Shown: positions 1-8,527, counted from the first letter of the stretch. The stretch is 64,000 nt of DNA from Mesorhizobium ciceri biovar biserrulae WSM1271 (GCF_000185905.1 NC_014923.1:2751501-2815500), one strand, 5' to 3'. Translations and numbers: made by a program. The notes: generated by a model not told the origin, from the sequence alone.

Positions 1-225
1 AGCGCCTCGCGGGTCGCGACGCTGTGCCGGGACATTCAGATGATGTTCGATCCGAAATCGATCGTCATCGGCGGCAGCATCGGTCTTGCCGATGGCTATC
101 TCGACCGGGTGCGCGCGCATCTGGGCGAGGTTCCACCGCGCCTTTCCTCCAATCTCGTTGCGGCGAAGCTCGCGGGCCACGCCGGCGTCATCGGTGTTGC
201 CGATCTTGCCGAATGGGCAAGGTAG
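1..225 (+). CDS. ROK-family protein, C-terminal fragment (sugar kinase or regulator)
   Basis: Open in frame 1 from the left edge to a TAG at 223-225, so only the last 74 residues are present. The segment with FDPKSIVIGGSIG followed by a hydrophobic, alanine-rich tail matches the C-terminus of ROK proteins such as N-acetylmannosamine kinase or glucokinase-like ROK enzymes. The ATP-binding and zinc motifs that would separate a kinase from a regulator lie outside the window. The sugar ABC importer begins 52 bases downstream on the same strand, so the two probably share an operon and a sugar substrate; the amino-sugar assignment is inference. Confidence 0.7.
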   Translation, partial: SASRVATLCRDIQMMFDPKSIVIGGSIGLADGYLDRVRAHLGEVPPRLSSNLVAAKLAGHAGVIGVADLAEWAR

Positions 226-277
226 CGGCGCCGCCGGTCATGCCATGCAAAAAGCATCAAAAAAGAAGGGAACGATC

Positions 278-1603
278 ATGAAATTGAGCAGGACGTCTTT
301 TGCGCTTATGGCCACCCTCCTCGCGGGGACAGCTTTGCCGACCTTTGCCAATGCAACCGTGACCGTGCTCGGCTGGCCTGGCGGGTCTGAGGAAACCGCA
401 CTGCGGGCAACCGTGGAAACCTACAACAAGCAGGCAAGCGATGCCGACAAGGTGGAGCTGCTGTTCTTCAACCGCGAAGGCTTTTACGACAAGCTGCAGG
501 CCGACATGGCGGCCGGATCCAACGCCTTCGACGTGAACCTCGTCGCCACCTACTCGCTCGGTCGCTACGCGCCCTATATGGAGCCGGTCGATCTTGGCGC
601 GGATGCGGCCAAGGTTTTCGGCGAATCCGTTCTCAAGACGATGCAGTTCGACGGCAAGCAATACGGCGTGCCGACAGACCTTTCGCTGCACTTCATGTAC
701 TACCGCAAGGATCTCGTCGACGCCTTGAACAGGGATGACGCCGCCAAGAAGACCTATGGTGAAATCGCCCAGAAATATCTCGGCAAGCCGCTGCAGCCGA
801 AGGACCCGGACAGCTGGACCTGGGACGACTGGGCGGCCACCGCCCTCTATTTCACCAAGCAGGTGAACCCCGACAGCCCGGTGCGCTACGGCACGGTCCT
901 GCAGATGAAGAACCTGCTGTTCAACATGATGGTCTTCCAGTCGCTGCCGCGCTCCTACGGCGGCGACTGGATGGACAAGGACGGCAATGTCACGGTGGAT
1001 TCGGATGCCTACAAGACCGGCCTCGAGCTCTACAAGAAACTCTATGATGCCGGGTCATCGCCCAAGGATTCGCTGAGCTACGAATATGCGGAAACCAACG
1101 CGGCCTTCGCATCCGGTCAGGCCGCGACGGCACTGCAGTGGAATGCCGCGGCGGCGGATCTGACCAGCACCGAAAAATCTCCGGCGGTCGCCGAGGTGAC
1201 CGGGATCGTCGCGCCGCCGGCAGGTCCCGACGGACGCGCCGATCATATCCACGGCCTTGGTTTGGGCCTCAACAAGAACGCCAAGAACAAGGAAGGCGCC
1301 GTCAAGTTCCTGAAGTGGCTCGCCACCGAGGATGCGGCCTTGCTCTATGCGCGCAGCGGCGGTTCGCCGGCATTGTCTCCCGATGTCGTCGCCAAGGTTG
1401 CGAAGGAACGTCCCGATCTCGTCAAGCTCGGCGAATTCGCCAGCAAGTACGGCTATGTCATGACCGGAGCGACGTCCGCGAGTGCGCTCCCGGTCTATGA
1501 GCTGCAGGCAAAGGAGTTTACCGGCTACTGGTCCGGCCAGCAGAGCCTCGAGGATGCGCTCGCCCACACCAAGGCGGGCATGCAGGACCTTCTCAAGAAA
1601 TGA
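278..1603 (+). CDS. Sugar ABC transporter substrate-binding protein (family 1)
   Basis: The 441-residue protein has an N-terminal signal peptide (basic MKLSR, hydrophobic core, cleavage near ANA at about residue 24). The mature part reads as a family-1 extracellular solute-binding protein (MalE/UgpB type), with FYDKLQADMAAG near the start and a C-terminal region of the type seen in oligosaccharide binders. ATG 278 was chosen over upstream in-frame starts because it follows an AAGAAGGG ribosome site at about 262-270 and opens directly into the signal peptide. It captures its sugar in the periplasm for the two permeases downstream. No ATPase is encoded with them, so a shared MsmK/UgpC-type ATPase from elsewhere is probably used. 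The ligand cannot be read from sequence. Confidence 0.9.
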   Translation: MKLSRTSFALMATLLAGTALPTFANATVTVLGWPGGSEETALRATVETYNKQASDADKVELLFFNREGFYDKLQADMAAGSNAFDVNLVATYSLGRYAPYMEPVDLGADAAKVFGESVLKTMQFDGKQYGVPTDLSLHFMYYRKDLVDALNRDDAAKKTYGEIAQKYLGKPLQPKDPDSWTWDDWAATALYFTKQVNPDSPVRYGTVLQMKNLLFNMMVFQSLPRSYGGDWMDKDGNVTVDSDAYKTGLELYKKLYDAGSSPKDSLSYEYAETNAAFASGQAATALQWNAAAADLTSTEKSPAVAEVTGIVAPPAGPDGRADHIHGLGLGLNKNAKNKEGAVKFLKWLATEDAALLYARSGGSPALSPDVVAKVAKERPDLVKLGEFASKYGYVMTGATSASALPVYELQAKEFTGYWSGQQSLEDALAHTKAGMQDLLKK

Positions 1604-1610
1604 ACCATTT

Positions 1611-1641
1611 GCCGGACGCCGGGTCGAGCTCGGCGTCCGGC
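1611..1641 (+). promoter_or_regulatory. Stem-loop between binding-protein and permease genes
   Basis: GCCGGACGCC at 1611-1620 pairs perfectly with GGCGTCCGGC at 1632-1641 around an 11-base loop, starting 8 bases after the binding-protein stop. There is no T-run, so it is unlikely to terminate transcription. A processing or 3'-end-protecting hairpin that raises binding-protein mRNA relative to permease mRNA fits best. Confidence 0.65.
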
Positions 1642-1658
1642 GCGTTTGGCGGATCGAC

Positions 1659-2525
1659 ATGGCCCTTGTGACACGTGCCGAAGGCAGGATGTATCTGACG
1701 CCGCTGGTCGGCTTCCTGCTGCTGTTCCTCGGCTTTCCGGCGATCGTCAATCTGATCTATTCCATTTCGGCCGTCACATTCGAGACGCTGCGCAGTCCGG
1801 TGTTGAGCGGTTTCAGCAACTATGTCGCGGTGTTGAACGACCGCGAATTCTGGAGCTCGGCCTGGTTCTCTCTGCGCTTCGGTATTCTTACCGCATCAGC
1901 GGAATGTCTGATCGGTCTTTTCCTTGCCATCTTCCTGGCGCCGCTTCTGAGCAAGCGACCAGTCCTGATGGCGCCGTTGATGCTGCCGCTGATGGTCGCG
2001 CCGGCCATGGTCGGTCTCATGTACCGGCTGGTGCTGCATGAATTTGCGGGCCCCGTCCCCTACTATCTCTTCGAATGGTTCGGTGACAGCCCGGCCTTCC
2101 TCGACATCAACAATGCCTTCCGCACCCTTGTCGTCGTGGAGACGCTGCAATGGACGCCTTTCGCCTTCCTGCTCTTCTACATGGCCTATTCGGCCATACC
2201 GCTCGACGTGCGCGAAGCCTCCTCGCTCGATGGCGCATCACCGTTTGAGATCGTCCGGTGGATCGACCTGCCATTGATGAAGCCGACGCTGGTCATCGCG
2301 TTTTTCATCCGTTTCATCGACGGTTTCCGGGTGTTCGACAATGTCTATGCATTGACCGGCAGTGGTGCAGGAGGTTCAACGACGTCCTTGTCGATCTACA
2401 TCTACCAAGCCTTCTTCAAGGAAGGGGCTATTGGCAAGGCGGTCGCCGCCTCGGTTGTCCTGTTCATGGCGTCGTTCATCGTTCTCCACTGCCTTAACCG
2501 GCTTGCCGGCCGCAGGAAGCGTTGA
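1659..2525 (+). CDS. Sugar ABC transporter permease (MalF type)
   Basis: 288 residues with about six membrane segments. The binding-protein-dependent permease signature (EAA loop) is near VREASSLDGASPFEIVRWIDLPL in the C-terminal third, and a WTPFAFLLF segment lies before it, typical of the UgpA/MalF class. The open frame extends upstream into the intergenic hairpin, but the membrane part begins just after ATG 1659 (MALVTRAEGRMYLTPL), so that start was chosen. The stop overlaps the TTG preceding the next permease, indicating translational coupling. Confidence 0.88.
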   Translation: MALVTRAEGRMYLTPLVGFLLLFLGFPAIVNLIYSISAVTFETLRSPVLSGFSNYVAVLNDREFWSSAWFSLRFGILTASAECLIGLFLAIFLAPLLSKRPVLMAPLMLPLMVAPAMVGLMYRLVLHEFAGPVPYYLFEWFGDSPAFLDINNAFRTLVVVETLQWTPFAFLLFYMAYSAIPLDVREASSLDGASPFEIVRWIDLPLMKPTLVIAFFIRFIDGFRVFDNVYALTGSGAGGSTTSLSIYIYQAFFKEGAIGKAVAASVVLFMASFIVLHCLNRLAGRRKR

Positions 2526-2527
2526 CG

Positions 2528-3349
2528 ATGGCCGGGGCACTGCGCTGGATCGTTTTTGCCATCGCCGTGCTGGCGATGAATTTCCCCATTATCGTGACGC
2601 TGATCACATCGCTCAAAAGCCAGCGCGAGCTTTCGACGAACCCCGGTTTGTGGATCAGCCAGCCGACGCTCGACAACTATCTGGAGGTCCTGACGCAGAC
2701 CAGCCGCTTCAACATCTATGCCTATCTGCTGAACAGCACCGTGGCGGCGCTGATCGGAACCGGCCTTGCGATCGTGCTCGCGTTCCCGGCTGCCTATGCG
2801 ATCGCGCGCAGCGAGGCGGGAAAGCGCTTGGTCCTGCCGATCGTCATCAATCTTCGCGCCGTGCCGCTGATCATCTTCGCGATCCCGCTTTACATGATGT
2901 ACCAGTGGCTGGGCCTGCTCGATACGCGGATCGGGCTCGGGCTCATCCTGACCATCGTCAACGCGCCGCTTGCACTCGTCATCCTGGTAAACGCGATTTC
3001 AGATGTACCAGTCGAACTCGACGAGGCGGCGAAAGTCGATGACGCAAGTTCCTTGCAGGTGATGATGATGATCGTCCGGCCCGTCATCCGACCGGCGCTC
3101 GTCACAACCTTCATCTTCGGCTTCATCACCGCCTGGAACGAATTCCTCTTCGGCCTCATGCTGACAACCAGTCGTGCCGTGCCGATGACGGTCGGCGCAT
3201 CCTTCTTCTTCGCCGCGAGCGGCGGTGGCGTAAAATGGGGAACCGCTTCCGCCGTCATGATGCTGGGCGCCTTGCCGCCGGCACTGCTGGGTCTTGTGAT
3301 GTATCGGCAGATATCGGGATCCATGACCGCTGGGGCGGTCAAGGGCTAA
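2528..3349 (+). CDS. Sugar ABC transporter permease (MalG type)
   Basis: 273 residues from ATG 2528; a TTG two codons earlier (2522) overlaps the previous stop and is an alternative start. The protein has an N-terminal membrane anchor, about six hydrophobic segments and the EAA loop at VPVELDEAAKVDDASSLQVM, characteristic of UgpE/MalG permeases. It forms the second half of the transmembrane channel with its upstream neighbour. The operon ends here; no ATPase gene follows, and the next 150 bases hold a decayed gene on the other strand. Confidence 0.88.
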   Translation: MAGALRWIVFAIAVLAMNFPIIVTLITSLKSQRELSTNPGLWISQPTLDNYLEVLTQTSRFNIYAYLLNSTVAALIGTGLAIVLAFPAAYAIARSEAGKRLVLPIVINLRAVPLIIFAIPLYMMYQWLGLLDTRIGLGLILTIVNAPLALVILVNAISDVPVELDEAAKVDDASSLQVMMMIVRPVIRPALVTTFIFGFITAWNEFLFGLMLTTSRAVPMTVGASFFFAASGGGVKWGTASAVMMLGALPPALLGLVMYRQISGSMTAGAVKG

Positions 3350-3657
3350 AGCAAGAAGAAGTTCGTCTTTCCGACAAATTGGACAACCCAATCCGACAGC
3401 GCCAGCGCGCTTGTCAGGCCAGGTGGCTCGATTCCGAAAAGACGGATCAGCCGTCCGGACGGATCTGCCAGAATGGCGAAATCGCCGAACTGCAACCCGT
3501 TCGTTTTAGGCCGCAGCCCGCGATGGCTCGGCTCCAGTTCCCCGTCTCTCAGCCCCGGCCAATAAATGGCGCGTAAAATGGTGTGGCCCCGGGCCGGCCG
3601 AGGAAAGAAGAAATGGTGCAGCTTGCTGATGGCGAAATCGCGATGGCGCAGACGCAA
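3346..3657 (-). pseudogene. C-terminal remnant of an LhgO-like FAD-dependent oxidoreductase
   Basis: Reading leftwards from about 3575, the frame contains IYWPGLRDGELEP, GLRPK and then LIRLFGIEPPGLTSALALSDWV, ending at 3346. These segments are characteristic of the extreme C-terminus of L-2-hydroxyglutarate-oxidase-like FAD proteins, where the consensus is close to LFGIESPGLTSSLA. The N-terminal FAD-binding GxGxxG domain and all central parts are missing, and the first roughly 27 residues of the frame do not resemble the family. It is therefore a decayed fragment rather than a functional small gene. Its last bases overlap the stop of the sugar permease. An open frame of 103 codons survives by chance. 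Confidence 0.6.
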
Positions 3658-3667
3658 CGCAGTCTGG

Positions 3668-3682
3668 TTAGGTCCAGCCTAA
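3668..3682. promoter_or_regulatory. Candidate LysR-type operator, site 1
   Basis: TTAGGTCCAGCCTAA is an inverted repeat (TTAGG/CCTAA) 171 bases before the start of the NMT1-type binding protein. The same 15-base layout recurs at 8401-8415 and 14854-14868, each upstream of another unit of this locus. The T-N11-A form suits a LysR regulator, and one is encoded at 12619-13575. The link is inference from sequence matching. Confidence 0.5.
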
Positions 3683-3853
3683 GCCGAACTACTGAAAATC
3701 ATAGTTTGTGCAGCGCACCCAACGTGCTTTGCTCCGCCATCGGCTGAAAGAAAACAAGAAAAGAACGTCAGGCGACAGGCTTCGGCGATGCCTCCGGAGC
3801 GGGTTTCGTTCGGGCCGGGATAACGCCCGACTTCAGAAAAACAGGGGAACGTG

Positions 3854-4843
3854 ATGACGACAATAATCTCGAAGTTTCGCCGGGCCGCGCTGGTGGCCGG
3901 CATTGCGCTCAGCGCCATATCGGTGAGCCTCCACGCCGAAGCTGGCAGCTTGAAACTGGGCATGACGACCTGGGTGGGGTACGGACCGCTCTTCCTTGCC
4001 CGTGACATGGGCTACTTCAAGGAAGGTGGGCTCGATGTCTCGCTTGAGATCATCGAGGAAGCATCGCTGTATATGGCGGCTGTTGCCGCCGGCGAGCTCG
4101 ACGGCAGCGCCTCGACCGTCGACGAGATCATGAAGTATCGTTCGAAGGATGTTTGCTTCAAGTCGGTCTATGCGCTGGATGACAGCCATGGCGGCGATGG
4201 CGTGCTCGCGCCCAGCGGGGTCAAGAGCATCGCCGACCTCAAAGGCATGGACGTAGCGCTGAACGAGGGTTCAGTGTCGCAGTTCTGGTTCAATATCCTG
4301 CTCAAGCAGGCCGGTCTCACCCAGGCCGATGTGAAGATCACCAACATGACGGCAGACGATGCCGCCGCCGCCTTCATGGCCGACCGCATTCCCGTTGCCG
4401 TCACCTGGGAACCGCATCTGACGCTGGCCAAGAAGGAAAACAAGGGACAGGTGCTGATCGACTCCTCCAAGACACCCGGCTTGATCGTCGATGTGGTGGC
4501 GCTCAACTGCGACTACATCACGAAGAACCCCGGAGATGTCGAGGCGCTGGTGAAGGGCCTCTACAAGGCCAACGAGTTCATCAAGGAGAATCCTGAGAAG
4601 GCGTATGAGGTGATGGCCAAAGGCGTCGGCGGCTGGCTGAAGGATCCGAAGGACTTCGCTTCCTCGGCCGCTGGCGTGAACTTCTACGGTAAGCAGCGCA
4701 ATGCCGAATTCTTCGCCGGTGGCGAGACTGGCGAAGCCGGCAAGCTGATCAAGCTGGGCGGCGATATCTGGGGCGGCTTCGGCAAGCTCAAAATGGACGT
4801 CAAGTATGACGACCTCGTCGATACGTCCTTCCTTGGGAAGTAG
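3854..4843 (+). CDS. NMT1/SsuA-type ABC transporter substrate-binding protein
   Basis: 329 residues with a signal peptide (KFRRAALVAGIALSAIS, cleavage near AEA). The mature start LKLGMTTWVGYGPLFLARDMGYFKEGGL is the hallmark of the NMT1/SsuA/TauA/NrtA-like fold that binds sulfonates, nitrate, pyrimidine or similar small ligands. VTWEPHL in the middle is also typical. ATG 3854 follows GGGGAAC; a GTG at 3851 directly before it is an alternative. It forms a transporter with the permease and ATPase downstream. The neighbours are oxidases, a Rid protein and amidohydrolases, so the ligand is probably an organic nitrogen compound rather than nitrate; this is inference. Confidence 0.88.
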   Translation: MTTIISKFRRAALVAGIALSAISVSLHAEAGSLKLGMTTWVGYGPLFLARDMGYFKEGGLDVSLEIIEEASLYMAAVAAGELDGSASTVDEIMKYRSKDVCFKSVYALDDSHGGDGVLAPSGVKSIADLKGMDVALNEGSVSQFWFNILLKQAGLTQADVKITNMTADDAAAAFMADRIPVAVTWEPHLTLAKKENKGQVLIDSSKTPGLIVDVVALNCDYITKNPGDVEALVKGLYKANEFIKENPEKAYEVMAKGVGGWLKDPKDFASSAAGVNFYGKQRNAEFFAGGETGEAGKLIKLGGDIWGGFGKLKMDVKYDDLVDTSFLGK

Positions 4844-4939
4844 CTTGGCCTTGGAAAGTAGCTTGGCCTTGGAAGTAGCTTGGCCTTGCAAAGTAGCTTG
4901 GCCTGCGAAGTAATTTGACGTTGCAAAGTGATTTGGCTG
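4833..4939 (+). repeat. Six imperfect 17-19 bp tandem repeats at the end of the binding-protein gene
   Basis: Units run 4833-4850, 4851-4868, 4869-4885, 4886-4903, 4904-4920 and 4921-4939. The core is TTGGAAAGTAGCTTGGCC. Units 1 to 4 are nearly identical and the last two have diverged. The first unit contains the stop codon (TAG 4841-4843), so the array looks like an expansion of the 3' end of the gene; each copied unit also carries a TAG or TAA. There is no unique spacer and no CRISPR-like symmetry. Confidence 0.85.
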
Positions 4940-4940
4940 A

Positions 4941-4967
4941 ACCGGAGGCGGACCTCGCGCCTCCGGT
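4941..4967 (+). promoter_or_regulatory. Stem-loop between binding-protein and permease genes
   Basis: ACCGGAGGCG (4941-4950) pairs perfectly with CGCCTCCGGT (4958-4967) around a 7-base loop and directly follows the tandem repeats. No T-run follows, so mRNA stabilisation or processing is more likely than termination. It occupies the same position as the hairpins at 1611, 20692 and 38062. Confidence 0.65.
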
Positions 4968-4991
4968 CCAAGCGGCCCAAAAGGGTATCCC

Positions 4992-5858
4992 GTGACACTA
5001 GCACCGAACACGAGCTCTCTGGTCGGCAATGGCGTGACCGCGAGAGTTGAAGAAGGTCAGGCCGGTCGATCCGTCCTGAAAGTCATCGCCACACCGTTTC
5101 GGGCTGTGCCGCGCTCTCTCTCCATTACGCTCGGCTTCATGGTCTGGATCGCCGTCATCGGCGGCTGGTTCGCGCTGACCTATTCCGGAGCGGTCAAGGA
5201 AATGTTCCTGCCTCGCCCCGAATCCGTGTTGTCCACCACCATCAGCATGGCGCTTGACGGGTCGTTGTGGGAGCATGTTTTCGCCAGCGTCCAGGTGGTG
5301 TTGATCGGCTTCGTCCTTTCGAGCATCGTTGCGGTGCCGCTTGGATTGACGATGGGCACCTATCGCATCGTCCAGGCCGTTCTCGAACCGTTGGTCAATT
5401 TCATACGCTATCTGCCGGTGACGTCCTTCGTGCCGCTTTTCATCCTGTGGATCGGCATCGGCATCGAGCAGCGCGTTGCCGTCATCGTCTTCGGCGTCTT
5501 CTTCCAGCAGCTCGTCATGATCGCCGACAGCGCTCGCAGCGTCCAGCGCGACCTTGTCAACGCAGCCTATACGCTCGGCACGAAACGAGGCGACACGGTC
5601 TTCCACATCGTCTTTCCGGCCACGCTTCCGAGCGTGCTGGATGTGCTGCGCGTCACCATGGGCTGGGCCTGGACCTATCTCGTCGTGGCCGAACTCGTCG
5701 CCGCCCGCAGCGGACTTGGCTACATCTCGCTCAAAGCCATGCGCGGCTTTCAGGTCGACGTGATCTTCATGGCCATCGCCATGATCGGCATCCTTGGTCT
5801 TTGCACCGACCAATTGTTCCGGGGCATCCGCCGCCTCGTCGCTCCCTGGGCCAATTGA
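4992..5858 (+). CDS. NMT1-family ABC transporter permease (SsuC/TauC type)
   Basis: 288 residues starting at GTG 4992; AAAAGGG at 4979-4985 is a possible ribosome site. About six membrane segments and the SsuC-like features NFIRYLPVTSFVPLFILWIG and WAWTYLVVAELVAARSGLG, including the EAA-type loop around AAYTLGTKRGDTVFHIVFPA, assign it to the sulfonate/taurine/nitrate permease class. It is very similar in organisation to the permease at 50856-51716, suggesting two paralogous systems in the window. It forms the inner-membrane channel for the upstream binding protein. Confidence 0.88.
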   Translation: MTLAPNTSSLVGNGVTARVEEGQAGRSVLKVIATPFRAVPRSLSITLGFMVWIAVIGGWFALTYSGAVKEMFLPRPESVLSTTISMALDGSLWEHVFASVQVVLIGFVLSSIVAVPLGLTMGTYRIVQAVLEPLVNFIRYLPVTSFVPLFILWIGIGIEQRVAVIVFGVFFQQLVMIADSARSVQRDLVNAAYTLGTKRGDTVFHIVFPATLPSVLDVLRVTMGWAWTYLVVAELVAARSGLGYISLKAMRGFQVDVIFMAIAMIGILGLCTDQLFRGIRRLVAPWAN

Positions 5859-5871
5859 GGAACACGCACAC

Positions 5872-6675
5872 ATGGACGCCCTGAATCTTACGACGAAACC
5901 AAAGAGTTCCGACATAGGCATCGACAATGTGGTCCTGCGCTACGGCAAGGGTGACAATGCGGTGCTGGCGCTGGATGGCATTTCCTTTCACGTCGTGCCC
6001 AACGAATTCTGTGTGATCGTCGGCCCATCCGGCTGCGGCAAGTCGAGCCTGCTTTATCTCGTCGCCGGTCTTGAGGAGCGCACCGGCGGCATGATCGTAG
6101 TCGGCGGCAAGCCTGTTACCGAGCCGGGCCCGGATCGCGGCATGGTGTTTCAGGCATATACGCTGTTTCCCTGGCTTACGGTGGCGCAGAACGTCGAATA
6201 TGGCCCGAAGCGAAAGGGCATTGCGCCGGCCGAGCGCAGGGTCATTGTCGAGCATTTTCTCCACGAGGTCGGTCTGGCAAAGTTCGCCAACCATTACCCG
6301 TCTCAGCTGTCGGGCGGCATGAAGCAGCGCGTTGCGATTGCGCGCGCGCTCGCCAATGATCCGGACGTGCTGCTGATGGATGAGCCTTTTGGAGCGCTCG
6401 ACAGCCAAACCCGTCACAGCATGCAGAAGCTTCTGCTGAGGATCTGGGATCATTCCAAGAAGACGGTCCTGTTCGTTACCCATGACATCGACGAAGCGAT
6501 CCTGCTGGCGGACAGGGTGCTCGTCATGTCCGGCCGGCCCGGTCAGATCAAGAAGGAAATCCGCGTGGGCCTCCCGCGTCCACGCAGCATGGATCTGGTC
6601 ATGGAGCCGAACTTCATCGCCATGAAGCGGGAGATCCTCGAGCTCCTGAAGAACGACGAAGACGACGAGCACTAA
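5872..6675 (+). CDS. NMT1-family ABC transporter ATP-binding protein (SsuB/TauB type)
   Basis: 267 residues from ATG 5872, 13 bases after the permease stop, with GAGG upstream. It shows Walker A GPSGCGKSS, Q-loop VFQAYTLFPW, signature LSGGMKQRVAIARAL, Walker B VLLMDEPFGALD and the H-loop at FVTHDIDEA, all intact. LSGGMKQR and PWLTV are typical of the SsuB/TauB/NrtD ATPases. It energises uptake for the 3854-5858 components. Its stop codon lies inside the left arm of a 48-base palindromic repeat, which may end the transporter transcript. Confidence 0.9.
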   Translation: MDALNLTTKPKSSDIGIDNVVLRYGKGDNAVLALDGISFHVVPNEFCVIVGPSGCGKSSLLYLVAGLEERTGGMIVVGGKPVTEPGPDRGMVFQAYTLFPWLTVAQNVEYGPKRKGIAPAERRVIVEHFLHEVGLAKFANHYPSQLSGGMKQRVAIARALANDPDVLLMDEPFGALDSQTRHSMQKLLLRIWDHSKKTVLFVTHDIDEAILLADRVLVMSGRPGQIKKEIRVGLPRPRSMDLVMEPNFIAMKREILELLKNDEDDEH

Positions 6676-6722
6676 TGCATGTCGCCCAAAAGTGACCTCG
6701 GTTTTGGGCGGACGACATGCAT
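6675..6722. repeat. 48-bp palindromic repeat, copy 1
   Basis: ATGCATGTCG at 6675-6684 is mirrored by CGACATGCAT at 6713-6722, with CCCAAAA and TTTTGGG as inner arms. The reverse complement aligns over its whole length with 12530-12577. The element resembles short palindromic repeats common between genes in Mesorhizobium genomes. It begins on the last base of the ATPase stop codon. Confidence 0.8.
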
Positions 6723-6769
6723 GAAACAGACATCAGCAGTCTCGGTATGGATCACGAAACGGGCAAGGC

Positions 6770-8374
6770 ATGAGCATCGAGGCGGCGGAATTTGACTATA
6801 TCGTCATTGGCGCGGGCTCGGCCGGCTGTGTCTTGGCAAACAGGCTGAGCGCAGACCCGGCAGTTCGTGTGTGCCTGATCGAGGCGGGCGGCAGCGACGA
6901 CCGCACCAGGGTGCGCGTGCCGGCCGGCATTCTCTCGCTCTACGGCAATCCGAACTTCGACTACGGCTACAAGGGCGTGCCGCAGCCGCTGCTCAACAAC
7001 CGCCGCATACCCGTCAACCGGGGCAAGGTTCTTGGCGGGTCGAGTTCGATCAACTCGATGGTCTATATTCGTGGCGCCGCGCAGGACTACGATGAATGGG
7101 CAGCGCTTGGCTGCGCCGGGTGGTCCTATGCCGATGTCCTGCCGGTCTTCAAGAAATTGGAGCGGAACTGCCTGTTGCAGAGCCCCGCCTATCACGGATT
7201 CGACGGCGAATTGCTGGTCGACAATCCGCGCGATCCCAACGTGGTATCCAGCCTGTGGGTTGAGGCGGGCAGGGGCGTAGGCCTGCCCGAGAACCGCGAC
7301 TTCAATGCCGGTGGCCAACTCGGCCTCGGCATCTACAACGTGACCCAGAACAGAGGCGAGCGCTTCTCGGCCTACAGCGCCTTTGTCCGGCCGGTTCTCG
7401 GCCGCTCGAATCTGCGGATATTGTCAGGCGTCGAGGTTCTTGATCTGGCGATTGAACGCGAGCGCGTCACCGGCGTCAACGTGATCAGGGAAGGCGCAAC
7501 CCAACGGTTGGGGTGCCGAGCGGAGGTCGTCCTCAGCGCGGGTGCGATCGGATCGCCGCGCATTCTGCTTGCTTCCGGCGTCGGCCCGGCCGGGGAGCTG
7601 AAAGCAGCGGGGATTGAACCGGTCGCGAACCTGCCAGGCGTCGGTAAGAACTTGCGCGACCATGTCGATGGCATGATCACGGTGCGATCGAACAGCCGCA
7701 AGACGCTCGGCCTTTCACTTGCCAATCTTCCGGCGATGCTGGCGGCGCCGTTCCAGTATTTCGCCCGGCGCAAAGGCATGCTGACGACCAACTATGTCGA
7801 AGCCGGCGGCTTTGCCAGGACGAAGTATGCCGGGAGCATACCCGACATTCAGTTCCACTTCGTGCCGGGCTATCGCAGCCATCGCGGTCGGCTCGTCGAA
7901 TATGGCCACGGCTATGCCGTGCACACCTGTGTGTTGAGACCCGGGAGCGTCGGCGAAATCACGCTTCAACGCGACGGCACCCGCCGCAATATGCTCATAG
8001 ACCATCGCTTCTTCAGTGACGAACAGGATGCCCTGACCCTCGTCGAGGGCATAAAGGTCGCGCGTTCGATCCTGGCTTCGCCGGTTTTCGGCGGCATCCG
8101 CGGACCGGAAATCCTGCCTGGGCCCGACGTGAACACCGATGACGAGATTCTCGCCTATCTGCGTGCCGAGGCTCTCACAGTCTATCATCCGGTTGGCACG
8201 GCCAGGATGGGCAACGACGCCATGGCGGTGGTTGATCCCGCCGGTCTCAAGGTGCGCGGTTTCGACAATCTGCGCGTCGCTGATGCCTCCGTCATGCCGA
8301 CATTGATCGGTGGCAACACCAATGCGCCATCCATGATGATTGGCGAAAAGGCGGCTATGGCAATACTGGCGTAG
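6770..8374 (+). CDS. GMC-family FAD oxidoreductase (choline-dehydrogenase-like)
   Basis: 534 residues, the usual family size. The N-terminal FYIVIGAGSAG-type dinucleotide motif is present as DYIVIGAGSAGCVLANRLS, followed by the GMC signature around GKVLGGSSSINSMVYIRG and the second signature GAIGSPRILLASGVGP. The C-terminal catalytic region YHPVGTARMG contains the active-site histidine, and GGNTNAPSMMIGEKAA closes the fold. It would oxidise an alcohol group with FAD in the cytoplasm. It follows the transporter by 95 bases with GGGCAAGG before ATG 6770, so the imported compound or an intermediate is the likely substrate. Calling it choline dehydrogenase would over-read the family. Confidence 0.85.
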   Translation: MSIEAAEFDYIVIGAGSAGCVLANRLSADPAVRVCLIEAGGSDDRTRVRVPAGILSLYGNPNFDYGYKGVPQPLLNNRRIPVNRGKVLGGSSSINSMVYIRGAAQDYDEWAALGCAGWSYADVLPVFKKLERNCLLQSPAYHGFDGELLVDNPRDPNVVSSLWVEAGRGVGLPENRDFNAGGQLGLGIYNVTQNRGERFSAYSAFVRPVLGRSNLRILSGVEVLDLAIERERVTGVNVIREGATQRLGCRAEVVLSAGAIGSPRILLASGVGPAGELKAAGIEPVANLPGVGKNLRDHVDGMITVRSNSRKTLGLSLANLPAMLAAPFQYFARRKGMLTTNYVEAGGFARTKYAGSIPDIQFHFVPGYRSHRGRLVEYGHGYAVHTCVLRPGSVGEITLQRDGTRRNMLIDHRFFSDEQDALTLVEGIKVARSILASPVFGGIRGPEILPGPDVNTDDEILAYLRAEALTVYHPVGTARMGNDAMAVVDPAGLKVRGFDNLRVADASVMPTLIGGNTNAPSMMIGEKAAMAILA

Positions 8375-8400
8375 CCGTCTGCGCGCGGCCAATTCAGCAT

Positions 8401-8415
8401 TTAGGAACAAGCTAA
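8401..8415. promoter_or_regulatory. Candidate LysR-type operator, site 2
   Basis: TTAGGAACAAGCTAA has the same 15-base layout as the sites at 3668 and 14854, with one weakened position in the right arm. It lies 112 bases before the flavin monooxygenase start, in a 153-base gap that probably holds that operon's promoter. Confidence 0.4.
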
Positions 8416-8527
8416 CCACTGCCACATGAAATCGTAATTTTCGCTGCCCGGTCCCTCCAGTAAACCAACGATCAGACCTCCGCCGCATGCGCAGAAACTC
8501 TCGGGGAGAGCCAGAAAGGGCCGCTGA

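Noticed and set aside
4833..4939. Possible CRISPR array
   Set aside because: Repeats are contiguous with no unique spacers, lack dyad symmetry and start inside a coding sequence; no cas genes are present.
3854..6675. A second nitrate transporter
   Set aside because: The binding protein is about 100 residues shorter than NrtA, lacks the NrtA-specific blocks, and its neighbours are catabolic enzymes.
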